This document shows positions 27,866 to 36,059 of a stretch of DNA of 64,000 nt, piece by piece. Made by a program: the position numbers and the translations under genes. The notes under the pieces are model-generated. The model made no database searches, was not told where the DNA came from, and was given only the letters and a program-made list of their open reading frames with translations. This stretch comes from Bacteroidales bacterium. GTDB taxonomy: Bacteria; Bacteroidota; Bacteroidia; Bacteroidales; Tenuifilaceae. Positions within the stretch are counted from its first letter, which is position 1. Every line of letters starts with the position of its first letter. The stretch lies in contig JABFRB010000023.1 in NCBI GenBank assembly GCA_013141385.1, positions 98,468-162,467 on the forward strand. Reading direction: 5' to 3'.

Positions 27866-27940
27866 TTACCCCTAATTTAAAGAATTGAATAATCAACCCT
27901 TTACACACCCCTGAGCGCTGAATCCATTCCCCTTTAACTT

Positions 27941-28008
27941 AGGGATATTCGGAAATAATGGACTTTCCATTCTAACTGCAAAAAATGTTCTTACTTCCGA
28001 ATATCCCT
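27941..28008. repeat. Perfect 14-bp inverted repeat between convergent genes
   Basis: AGGGATATTCGGAA (27941-27954) pairs perfectly with TTCCGAATATCCCT (27995-28008) across a 40-base loop. There is no T run, so it looks like an intergenic palindromic element rather than a classical terminator. It may still end transcription from both sides. Confidence 0.65.
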
Positions 28009-28047
28009 CATTAGAATTCGCTGTAATAGAAGGTTATATTTATAAAA

Positions 28048-29049
28048 CTACTTTGTAGTTCCATCCCATCCAACAATTCTAGTTAATATCCACCACATTG
28101 CATAGGCTTTTCTGTTTGCGGTAATGTGTTGAGTATTATGTTCACCAAATGTTACATTTCCATCTGTGGTTTTATTTTCATACCAGTGTTGTCCCTGGGT
28201 ATGTGAGTCTTGCCAACTTTTGTAAAAGTTACCCCCGTATGTAGTAGATATGCCATTATCATCAGTATCGGAATAATATGTATCGTTCATATCATGGGTA
28301 TCTATACTATAATAATCAAGACATAGCTGATGATTCTGATTGCAGAAATTGATAATCAGGTCTGCCTGATTTTTAGGTTTCCCATCACCAACATTATTTG
28401 TTTCGGCATGCCCAGTAAGAAAGACAAAATAAACAGGTTGAACTCTTTGACCAGAACCTGTTCCTATCTTTGAACCGTTTTTACCATATTCACTAATTAG
28501 TTGTTGCATACCAGGTAGGTAGTTCGTTGCAACCGCATGTCCATTAATACTACACCAAGACCAGACAATCACATTAACCTGAGTATTATTTGCATCATCA
28601 AGGAAATTTCTGGTTGCCTGAATAAAAGCGGTCTCATTACGACTCAAATCAGAAGCATCTACACCCGCTGCGGCATAATTTCCTATCGCATAGTCATGGA
28701 AATCAAGTTTATCGGTGGTTGGGTTATTATTGGTAATGCCAAATAGGGTATTATCACCCGCTTTATAATCCTTTAAACCGAATAAACCATAGGTAATATG
28801 GGTTCCATGCGAGGTATGTTGATAGGCAATGTGTAAATGATTCCTTGCAGAATCAATATATGCTTTTGGAATCGATCGTAAAACACTCTCCTTTGCAACA
28901 TCATAATCTGCAATGTATGGCCCAGGAACAATTGAACCGTCAAGTTTTACTATAAAATCTTGTAGTTTATTATTGTCGTCCTTACTACACTGAGTAAAGT
29001 AAACTATTATAAGAATTACTACTAAAGTAAATTTTATTTTTGCTTTCAT
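28048..29049 (-). CDS. Predicted lipoprotein of unknown function
   Basis: This 333-residue protein has a lipoprotein signal (lipobox FTQC, Cys21) followed by SKDDNN, as in surface lipoproteins of this phylum. Conserved-looking segments include AYQHTSHGTHITYGL (~93), VNVIVWSWCSINGH (~157), VYFVFLTGHAETN (~200) and HNTQHITANRKAYAMWW (~306). The alternating beta strands ending in Ser/His/Gly turns are reminiscent of an alpha/beta hydrolase or SGNH-type fold, but no catalytic triad can be assigned. Function unknown. Confidence 0.7.
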   Translation of the reverse strand: MKAKIKFTLVVILIIVYFTQCSKDDNNKLQDFIVKLDGSIVPGPYIADYDVAKESVLRSIPKAYIDSARNHLHIAYQHTSHGTHITYGLFGLKDYKAGDNTLFGITNNNPTTDKLDFHDYAIGNYAAAGVDASDLSRNETAFIQATRNFLDDANNTQVNVIVWSWCSINGHAVATNYLPGMQQLISEYGKNGSKIGTGSGQRVQPVYFVFLTGHAETNNVGDGKPKNQADLIINFCNQNHQLCLDYYSIDTHDMNDTYYSDTDDNGISTTYGGNFYKSWQDSHTQGQHWYENKTTDGNVTFGEHNTQHITANRKAYAMWWILTRIVGWDGTTK

Positions 29050-29136
29050 ATCGAGATAATTTTAGAAAATAAATAGTTTATTAATATTTCTCAAAAAGAT
29101 GTATGCTTTTTTTCTGTTATTATATAAATAATTCTC

Positions 29137-29162
29137 TTGTAAAATCATTTTACGTAACTTCG
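29137..29162 (+). promoter_or_regulatory. Palindrome and candidate promoter upstream of the AmmeMemo gene
   Basis: GTAAAATCATTTTAC (29139-29153) is a palindrome of 7 bp on each side of one base. It lies immediately before TAACTTCG (29155-29162), a near match to the -7 box, with TTG at 29137. The start codon is 83 bases downstream. An operator overlapping the promoter is inference. Confidence 0.35.
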
Positions 29163-29244
29163 CATTATTAGTTTGACTTCTAATCATTTTTTAAATAAAT
29201 TTGATTGTTAATAGATTTAAGGAATTCCCCAAAAATACAAAGCC

Positions 29245-30777
29245 ATGTATAAGAAAATCTTAAGGTTTTTTGTATTATTAGGATTGGTATTTCCAATCAT
29301 TTCATGCAGAAGTCAGGTTAAAGATAATACTCAAATGAAAATCGATCGACAACCAGCCGTTGCGGGCTCATTTTATCCTTCCGATAGGAAGGAATTAATT
29401 AAAATGCTCGAAGGGTTCTTTAATGAAACCCCACAGGTTCTTTCCCAGCAACCCCTTGCCGTAATTGTTCCTCATGCTGGATATGTTTTTTCTGGAGGAG
29501 TTGCTGCTGCTGCGTTTAAGCAGATCGACAGAAATAGAAAGTTTAAGCATGTTTTTATCATTGGTTCTAGTCATACCATGTATTTCGATGGGGCATCGGT
29601 TTATTCACAGGGTGATTTTATTACTCCTCTAGGTAAGGTAACCATTGATACGCTGGTTGGATCGTTGCATAGTAAGTATAGTTTTATTTCAAATGATGTT
29701 GAACCACATGCAAAGGAGCATAGCTTGGAAGTGCAGCTACCATTCTTACAATACTGGCTAAAGAACCCATTTTCAATTGTTCCAATTATTATTGGGGGCG
29801 AATCCCAATCTAATTGCAGTAATCTGGCTGATGCTCTTGCTCCATATTTTAATGAGGATAACCTTTTTGTGATTAGTACCGATTTTTCGCACTACCCTTC
29901 AAGTGCTGATGCAATAAAATCTGACAATACAATGGCCGATGCCATACTATCCAACTCATCGCAAACATTTATGAAATCTAAGTTGATTGATGAGAGTAAA
30001 GGCACACCGAATCTGGTTACAGCTATGTGCGGATGGACTTCAGTTTTAACATTGCTTGATATTACCGAGAGTCGTAATGATATCACCTACAAAAAGATAC
30101 TGTATAAAAACTCAGGCGATTCGCCAGAATATGGCGATAAGAGTAGAGTTGTAGGCTATAATGCTATTTGTGCAATTAAAACCGACAAGAAAGTGGATAA
30201 ATCACAATTTAACCTTAATGAGGAAGAGAAGGTAGAACTGCTTAAAATTGCTCGAAAAACTATTTCAGAGTATTTGTTGAGTAAAAACGCCTCCATAATA
30301 GATGAAAAGAAACTTCCAGCAAATTTGTTAGTCCCAGCTGGTGCTTTTGTAACCCTTAAGGAGAAGGGACAGTTAAGGGGTTGTATTGGTAATTTTAACC
30401 CCGAAAAATCGCTTTATAAGGTTGTACAATCTATGGCAATAGCATCTGCAACTGAGGATTATCGATTTTCACCCGTAATATCTAGTGAAGTATCTAGCCT
30501 TGAAATAGAGATATCTGTACTAACCCCTCTAAAGAAAATCAAATCTGTTGATGAGATAGTACTAGGAAAGCATGGTATTTACATCAAGAAGGGTGGACGC
30601 TCAGGGACTTTCCTGCCACAGGTTGCCACAGGCACAGGATGGAATCTAGAGGAGTTTCTTGGGCATTGTGCGCAGGATAAAGCCTCTATTGGTTGGAATG
30701 GTTGGAAGGATGCTGATATCTACACTTATGAAGCAATTGTATTTGAGGAGAAGGAGTTTAAGGATAAGCTGAAGTAA
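29245..30777 (+). CDS. AmmeMemoRadiSam system A/B fusion (Memo-like plus AMMECR1-like) with lipoprotein signal
   Basis: This 510-residue protein starts with a lipoprotein-type signal (hydrophobic stretch, lipobox IISC, Cys21). The Memo-like domain (~33-310) follows with AGSFYP, VIVPHAGYVFSGG (~74), FIIGSSHT (~105), ISTDFSHYP (~211) and AMCGW; these His and Cys residues correspond to the metal site of Memo proteins. The AMMECR1 domain (~325-505) carries the family motif LRGCIGNF (~378). The two domains correspond to AmmeMemoRadiSam proteins B and A. The stop codon shares one base with the next start (TAATG), indicating translational coupling. The biochemical role of the system is not known. 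The export signal is unusual and worth checking. Confidence 0.88.
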   Translation: MYKKILRFFVLLGLVFPIISCRSQVKDNTQMKIDRQPAVAGSFYPSDRKELIKMLEGFFNETPQVLSQQPLAVIVPHAGYVFSGGVAAAAFKQIDRNRKFKHVFIIGSSHTMYFDGASVYSQGDFITPLGKVTIDTLVGSLHSKYSFISNDVEPHAKEHSLEVQLPFLQYWLKNPFSIVPIIIGGESQSNCSNLADALAPYFNEDNLFVISTDFSHYPSSADAIKSDNTMADAILSNSSQTFMKSKLIDESKGTPNLVTAMCGWTSVLTLLDITESRNDITYKKILYKNSGDSPEYGDKSRVVGYNAICAIKTDKKVDKSQFNLNEEEKVELLKIARKTISEYLLSKNASIIDEKKLPANLLVPAGAFVTLKEKGQLRGCIGNFNPEKSLYKVVQSMAIASATEDYRFSPVISSEVSSLEIEISVLTPLKKIKSVDEIVLGKHGIYIKKGGRSGTFLPQVATGTGWNLEEFLGHCAQDKASIGWNGWKDADIYTYEAIVFEEKEFKDKLK

Positions 30778-33239
30778 TGAATGCTCCATATTTACTGCTA
30801 CCTGTTGCAATTATTTCCTTATTTCTTTACCTAATTACCTATTTATTGGTTAGGTTGAGGGTGATTCAACAATCGGTACATCGGAAAATTTGGAATGAGA
30901 TTCTGTTATTTGTTTTTTTAACCACAGCAATTCTTGGATTGCTACTTGCCATTCAAATCAACTATAAACTTGAATGGTCTTTTGTAAAAACAGCCCTTAA
31001 GTGGCATGTCGATTTTGGTATCGGGTTAAGTTTTGTCGCAATATTCCATATACTTTGGCATCTTAGTTACTATCTGAGAATATTTAAACCATCAAATAAT
31101 AGTGACCAAACTCCAAATACTGAAAGGCAGTTAAGTTATCAAAAGTTGAAACCATTAATTTTTCTTTCGGGCTTTATTTCAATGGTTGTTCAGATCCTGA
31201 TGATTCGGGAGATTACAACAGTTTTCGAGGGTAATGAACTGATGATGGGTTGGATGCTTGGCACATGGATGTTACTAACGGGTATTGGAGCATTTATGGG
31301 TAGGCAAAAACGAATTCACCAAAACGCAGAAAAACTTTTAAAATCATCGCTTTTCTTACTAAGTCTTTTACCAATAATTATTGTTTTCTTAATAAATATA
31401 ATTAAGAATCAACTTTTCCCCATTGGGATGATGGTAAGTCCCACCCACTTTCTAATTCTACTATTTGTGGCTTTATCCCCAATTTGTTTGCTAACGGGTA
31501 TTATTTATTCATTATTAGTTGAATTGTATCGCAAAAGCGAGAATGGTTTCATTAAAGTCTACGCCTTTGAGTCTATCGGGAGTTTAATTGGGGGTTTGGT
31601 AGTTTCCTTTTTGTTCATTCAGTGGCTAACAGTATTGCAATCGCTATTTCTATTATCGTTAATATCTCTGATATTTCTATTTTATGCAGTACGAGATAAA
31701 ATCTACCTAATCACAGGTTTTTTAATGTTGATATTATTGATACTCTTTTTCATATATCCTATAGATAATAGCATTAAATCGTTCCTGTATACAAACCAAA
31801 AGGTACTGGAAAGCAAGGAGACTTTTTATGGAAATATAACCATTACAGAAAGTGCTGGGCAGTACAATTTTTTTGGCAATGGCTCGCTGCTATTCACAAC
31901 CGATAATATTATACTTAACGAGGAGAATGTCCACTTTGCAATGCTCCAGAGAAGTAAACCCGAGAAAATTTTAATTGTATCGGGCGGTATCTCTGGGATG
32001 GTTGATGAGATTCTCAAATACCCTTCGGTTACTAGCGTTGATTATGTTGAGATAAATCCCAGTCTAGTGGATATAGCAAATAAATACAGGCCATTACCAC
32101 TAAATAGTAAACTTCATTACACCCCTATTGATGGGCGTAGGTATATTCAGCAGGTTGATAAAAAGTTTGATGTTGCAATATTCGCAATACCCAGCCCTTC
32201 GAGCCTACAAATCAATCGGTTTTACACCGATGAGTTTTTAAAGATACTAAAAGGCAAACTCGCTCAAAATGCCATTATTATTTTTGGTCTTGCACCAGCG
32301 GGAAACTATATTAGCCCAATAAAGGCAAGTATAGAGGCATCGATATACCAAACGTTGAGGAAGAATTTTAAAAATGTTGAGATTATTCCCGGTGAAAAGG
32401 ATTACCTTCTTGCCTCCGATTCATCTATTTCAGTTAATATCTCCCAAAGTTATGCAAATAAAGGGGTTGAGAATAAATATGTAAATCCATACTACCTCGA
32501 TGATTTCTCAATTCAACAGAGGGGAGAGCAGATTAAGAATAGCATTGAGGGGATAAACCTTATCAATACTGATAGTAAGCCTATTCCTGTTTTCTACGAA
32601 ACATTGCAGTTCATCTCGCAATTTAGGGGCAGCAATTGTGTTTTGTTCACAATTCCAATTATTCTCTTGATTCTTCCGTTGCTCTTAATGCGCTCAATAC
32701 CAAAGGGAATGTATATAGCAGGGTTCTCAACCTCATCGATTGAGATTTTGCTGATCTTTTCATTTCAGATTATCTACGGGTATGTTTATTCGGCAATTGG
32801 GTTGATAATTGCGGTGTTTATGGGTGGTTTAGCAGTAGGTTCATTGCTTGGATACAAAATTAGAATAGTCAGAAAACATTTTATTGCATCTCAAGCGGCT
32901 TTGGGTATCTATGCGCTGATATTTCCATTGCTATGGTACTTTCAGCGTGATATAGCTTACAATATCCCTGTTTTGATTGTATTCTTTATTATGACGTTTA
33001 TTCCTTCGGCAATTGTCGGTTTTCAATATGTTACAGGTACATTGCTTCTGCCAGAAGGTACTGTAAAAGCAGCATCAACACTATACTCCGCCGATTTGAT
33101 TGGCTCAGCCTTAGGTGTTGCCGCAACAACAGTGATTCTATTACCATTATTAGGTTTAACAGGATGCTGTTTTATTATTGCAGGGTTTAATTTTATTGGG
33201 ATAGGGCTAACTTTGCTTGGAGGGAAAAGTATTATTTAA
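30777..33239 (+). CDS. Integral membrane protein with spermidine-synthase-like domain
   Basis: This 820-residue protein has several N-terminal membrane segments (about 1-345) and more at the C-terminus (about 625-815) enclosing a soluble domain (~350-560). That domain has a spermidine synthase/methyltransferase-like fold: LIVSGGISGMVDEIL (~399), VDYVEINPSLVDIA (~422) and PIDGRRYIQQ (~446). The aminopropyltransferase acidic motif is replaced by AIPSPSS, so ordinary polyamine synthesis is doubtful. It resembles the fused MFS/spermidine synthase proteins. Translation is coupled to the AmmeMemo gene by a one-base stop-start overlap, so the two probably act together in the envelope. Confidence 0.85.
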   Translation: MNAPYLLLPVAIISLFLYLITYLLVRLRVIQQSVHRKIWNEILLFVFLTTAILGLLLAIQINYKLEWSFVKTALKWHVDFGIGLSFVAIFHILWHLSYYLRIFKPSNNSDQTPNTERQLSYQKLKPLIFLSGFISMVVQILMIREITTVFEGNELMMGWMLGTWMLLTGIGAFMGRQKRIHQNAEKLLKSSLFLLSLLPIIIVFLINIIKNQLFPIGMMVSPTHFLILLFVALSPICLLTGIIYSLLVELYRKSENGFIKVYAFESIGSLIGGLVVSFLFIQWLTVLQSLFLLSLISLIFLFYAVRDKIYLITGFLMLILLILFFIYPIDNSIKSFLYTNQKVLESKETFYGNITITESAGQYNFFGNGSLLFTTDNIILNEENVHFAMLQRSKPEKILIVSGGISGMVDEILKYPSVTSVDYVEINPSLVDIANKYRPLPLNSKLHYTPIDGRRYIQQVDKKFDVAIFAIPSPSSLQINRFYTDEFLKILKGKLAQNAIIIFGLAPAGNYISPIKASIEASIYQTLRKNFKNVEIIPGEKDYLLASDSSISVNISQSYANKGVENKYVNPYYLDDFSIQQRGEQIKNSIEGINLINTDSKPIPVFYETLQFISQFRGSNCVLFTIPIILLILPLLLMRSIPKGMYIAGFSTSSIEILLIFSFQIIYGYVYSAIGLIIAVFMGGLAVGSLLGYKIRIVRKHFIASQAALGIYALIFPLLWYFQRDIAYNIPVLIVFFIMTFIPSAIVGFQYVTGTLLLPEGTVKAASTLYSADLIGSALGVAATTVILLPLLGLTGCCFIIAGFNFIGIGLTLLGGKSII

Positions 33240-33293
33240 ATATAGAAGATAAGATACTTTTTTGTTTATAAGTTAGTGTTATGATTTCGTGCA

Positions 33294-33641
33294 TTATTCT
33301 ATTTCGAGAATCAACTTGATGTTTTCTCTGACCATTTCAGCCAAATTTGCTGGTAGGTCACCAACCTTTTTCATTAATCTACTATTGTCAATCGCTCTTA
33401 GCTGGTCAATCATTATATCACAGTTTTCATGCATATTTGCAACACCCTTTTTGATATGCACTCTCAGTATTTCAGACTCTTTCTTTACATTTGTCGTAAT
33501 CGGGCAAATTATTGTTGACGGATGGGGTATGTTATTCAACAGGTTTGTCTGTACAACAAGTACAGGTCTCGTTTTTCCTGGCTCGGTTCCAATTTGAGGG
33601 TTCAAATCAGCAACCCAGATTTCAAATTGTTTAGTCTGCAT
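33294..33641 (-). CDS. mazF: MazF/PemK-type toxin (endoribonuclease)
   Basis: This 115-residue protein has the MazF/PemK pattern: FEIWVADLNPQIGTEPGKTRPVLVVQTN at the N-terminus (given here as its key parts, WVADLNP and GTEPGKTRPVLVVQ), CPITTN in the middle and IMIDQLRAIDNSRL towards the end. Such toxins cut mRNA at short motifs. It starts within the last 11 bases of the antitoxin gene, the usual order with the antitoxin first. The opposite strand is open for 102 codons but is a shadow. Confidence 0.92.
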   Translation of the reverse strand: MQTKQFEIWVADLNPQIGTEPGKTRPVLVVQTNLLNNIPHPSTIICPITTNVKKESEILRVHIKKGVANMHENCDIMIDQLRAIDNSRLMKKVGDLPANLAEMVRENIKLILEIE

Positions 33642-33861
33642 AGCCTAGTTCCTCAAATTCTTTAAGCACTGAAAGGGAGTCCGATTTTACGAGTTCTGAT
33701 TCTTTCCTGAGTTTTTTCTCAAGAATCATTCTCTTTTGAAGTTTGTTGTAATATTCTATTGCTTCGTTGATATAACGATTTCTTGGTTTTTTCATCACGG
33801 CTAGAATCTTTTCAGTCTCACCGAAAATGGATTCATCTATTTTAAGAGATACAGTTTTCAT
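33631..33861 (-). CDS. Ribbon-helix-helix-like antitoxin of the MazF pair
   Basis: This 76-residue protein begins MKTVSLKIDESIFGETEKIL and continues NRYINEAIEYYNKLQKR, which fits an N-terminal ribbon-helix-helix DNA-binding domain. The C-terminal acidic tail (VLKEFEELGYAD) would wrap the toxin. It overlaps the toxin gene by 11 bp. Autoregulation is expected; an imperfect palindrome lies inside its promoter (33882-33912). Confidence 0.85.
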   Translation of the reverse strand: MKTVSLKIDESIFGETEKILAVMKKPRNRYINEAIEYYNKLQKRMILEKKLRKESELVKSDSLSVLKEFEELGYAD

Positions 33862-33881
33862 GATATGTATATTTTATATCG

Positions 33882-33912
33882 CAAAGGTATATCATAATAG
33901 TATATACTGCAA
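33882..33912 (-). promoter_or_regulatory. Promoter and possible operator of the toxin-antitoxin operon
   Basis: On the minus strand TTGCA (33912-33908) is followed after 18 bases by TACCTTTG (33889-33882), a good Bacteroidota -33/-7 pair. The spacer contains an imperfect AT-rich palindrome (TATATAC...GATATA), a plausible antitoxin-binding site. The antitoxin ATG is about 20 bases downstream of the -7 box. Confidence 0.55.
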
Positions 33913-34056
33913 GTATTCCGAATAATAAATTGCACGAAGGCTAACTTTAATGTGTCTCGATTTGCAGGGAAGAAAAGAACTGAACATTTGTTCCATGGTA
34001 ACGGAATAAATGTGAAAAAAACTTTGATTTCTAATACGATAGCATCTGTTAGTTCC

Positions 34057-34698
34057 TCATTTGAAGTCCTTTAATATTGTCCACGATTTTGGATAGTACA
34101 AACTTAAATATTCAGCATATCGAGTTATTGGATAAGCAACAGATCCATCCTTTAAATATCCCATAAATTGTTTCAATCTATTGGTATCTAATGTTTTTAG
34201 CCAGATATTCAATTCGTCGTCGGTATATAGATTAATGATTGTCCAAGTATCTCTTGCATGAATTGTCGCAAGTGCGGCATCTACCTCGGGAATTAAGTCA
34301 AAGAATTTAGTTAAAGCATCAGATCGCTTTCGAATTACTCGTTTAATAGCCCTGCAGTAGTTAATTTTAAACTGCCTAGAAAGTATTCTTGTGTGATGAT
34401 TACAACTTGTTTTTTTTAAAAGATGCGGATTTGATTTTAATTTAAAGATTGGTTTGCCGGGAATAATTTGAAAAGCCAAGGTGTCCAGATAACCACAACC
34501 ACCATCTTTATTCCAAACAGCCCAAGTATTTTTTTCGTTATATGGTTTGAAAATTACAATAAACTCTCCTTTATGAAATTGGATTCCAGCATTTTCTTCT
34601 GTTGAGACATAGTCCATTTTCATCCTTGCTAACGATTCTTGTCCGTTTGCATTGAGGATAGATATTACCAAAATGCAAAGAATCAGTATTTTTTTCAT
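34057..34698 (-). CDS. Secreted hypothetical protein
   Basis: This 213-residue protein has a signal peptide (about 1-20, ending NANGQ). The first half (about 25-95) is beta-rich with an aromatic and glycine content (GIQFHKGEFIVIF, WAVWNKDGGCGYLD). The second half (about 105-210) is helical and charged (RAIKRVIRKRSDALTKFFDL). No known motif was recognised. It lies in the accessory-looking segment between the two parts of the AmmeMemoRadiSam locus. Confidence 0.65.
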   Translation of the reverse strand: MKKILILCILVISILNANGQESLARMKMDYVSTEENAGIQFHKGEFIVIFKPYNEKNTWAVWNKDGGCGYLDTLAFQIIPGKPIFKLKSNPHLLKKTSCNHHTRILSRQFKINYCRAIKRVIRKRSDALTKFFDLIPEVDAALATIHARDTWTIINLYTDDELNIWLKTLDTNRLKQFMGYLKDGSVAYPITRYAEYLSLYYPKSWTILKDFK

Positions 34699-34853
34699 GT
34701 CAGTTGATTTTCAAATTTAATTAGTATTAATCTTCCTGTCTGAATCGCAGAGGATGATGTAAACTTATCTGTGGTTAAACAAAACTAATGTACGAAAAAC
34801 TTTGGTTTCTACGCTTCTTCCCCAATGAATTTTGCCACGTTATAGTGCATTTT

Positions 34854-35750
34854 TTATTTCTTTCCACTTCTTTTTGTCATTTTTGGAATACCATCACCAG
34901 GGGTTATAATTGTTGTAATTTTTGAATCAGAAAGTAATCTTTCTAAAATTTTGCCTATTGGTTTTTTTGTTTGTTTACTTTCTTCTATTGCTTGCTGTAT
35001 TATTTTACCTGAAATTGTTTTACCTTCTGGTGCAATAATTAAAGTTTGTCTATTAAATGGTGCATTCTCAATATCATCAGTAATTATCATTGCATCATCA
35101 ATTATATCAATATTTTCTTCGTCTTCTAAAATACCAACTCCATGACCGAATGAGTGTCCCCATTTTACCAAATCACCCGCTTGTTCAAACATTTCTAGTG
35201 TGAACATATCTCCGTCTGAAAATGGAATATGAAAATCGTTGAATCGTAAAAATATTCTGTCGTCAACTTTCATTTGAATGTGATAATGAGGTGCAGAACC
35301 CACTTTTGCATTAGGATGTCCTTCTTTATCTGTTTGACCGATTGAAAAAGCCCATTCAATATTTTTATACTTATAAGTACTTTCAAGATATGAAGTCGAA
35401 GAAGTTTCATCTTTCAGGTCATTTATATTTCCTATTAATTTCTCAGTGTTTGCTAACCAACGAAAATAACTATCAAGTTGAAAAAAGCCAATTGGATTTG
35501 TAAGATATTTATCAAAGTGTTTTTTCTTAATTCCATTTGGATAAGTGAACCAATGAAAGCAAGGTTTTACTGGTTCAAAAGTATCCATTTGATCACCACA
35601 TATAAAACATTTTCCCACTTTTAAACCATCAATAAATTCTTTATGGACACGTTCATTTTCTTCTTCTTGTAAGCGTGTCTGTCTGTCAACTTCATCTTGC
35701 GGAATTGATTCAATATGTTTTCTTATGTCTGTGTTCTTATATGGATTCAT
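34854..35750 (-). CDS. Hypothetical protein with Cys/His motif and HxHxQ (HIT/GalT-like) motif
   Basis: This is a 298-residue cytoplasmic protein. A possible zinc site is C48-x2-C51 (KCFICGDQ) with C64-x-H66 (PCFHWF). About 90 residues later comes SAPHYHIQMKV, giving H155-x-H157-x-Q159. The HxHxQ pattern and an upstream Cx2C site recall the GalT branch of the HIT superfamily, but this is motif-level similarity only. A long acidic stretch follows (EDEENIDIIDDAM), and the C-terminus is basic. It has no obvious operon partner and sits in an accessory-looking segment between mazF and the radical SAM gene. Function unknown. Confidence 0.6.
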   Translation of the reverse strand: MNPYKNTDIRKHIESIPQDEVDRQTRLQEEENERVHKEFIDGLKVGKCFICGDQMDTFEPVKPCFHWFTYPNGIKKKHFDKYLTNPIGFFQLDSYFRWLANTEKLIGNINDLKDETSSTSYLESTYKYKNIEWAFSIGQTDKEGHPNAKVGSAPHYHIQMKVDDRIFLRFNDFHIPFSDGDMFTLEMFEQAGDLVKWGHSFGHGVGILEDEENIDIIDDAMIITDDIENAPFNRQTLIIAPEGKTISGKIIQQAIEESKQTKKPIGKILERLLSDSKITTIITPGDGIPKMTKRSGKK

Positions 35751-36059
35751 TGTCGAATTTTTAAAATGTTCTATAACTTGTTATGTATACACCAATGGTA
35801 GTGTTTATAAACCCAAAACGGGCTGTATATTACTACCTTTAATTCTCTTTATAAGAATATATAAATATAGTAAGAACAAAATAAAATAGCTCTTTTTCAG
35901 CAAATGATACTAATAGTTTTTTGTTTTTGTTAATTGCCGTTGGTTTTACTCAAAGGTGTTTGTATTGAAATACTAACTGAATAAAATAGTTTCTAAATTT
36001 ACAACTGGAATGTGGTTGTATAAAAGTGTAAATTAGCCCTACAATACAAGTAACCAACT
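35751..36059. other. 309-bp intergenic region upstream of the radical SAM gene
   Basis: This is a divergent gap without an ORF. It holds ATAACTTGTTAT (35773-35784), an imperfect palindrome, and the palindrome GTTTATAAAC (35803-35812) next to the start of the HIT-like gene. Promoters for both flanking genes must lie here, but no convincing -7 box was found. Confidence 0.4.

Noticed and set aside
33289..33597. Open frame of 102 codons on the plus strand over mazF
   Set aside because: It is the antisense shadow of a clear MazF/PemK gene and shows no family features.
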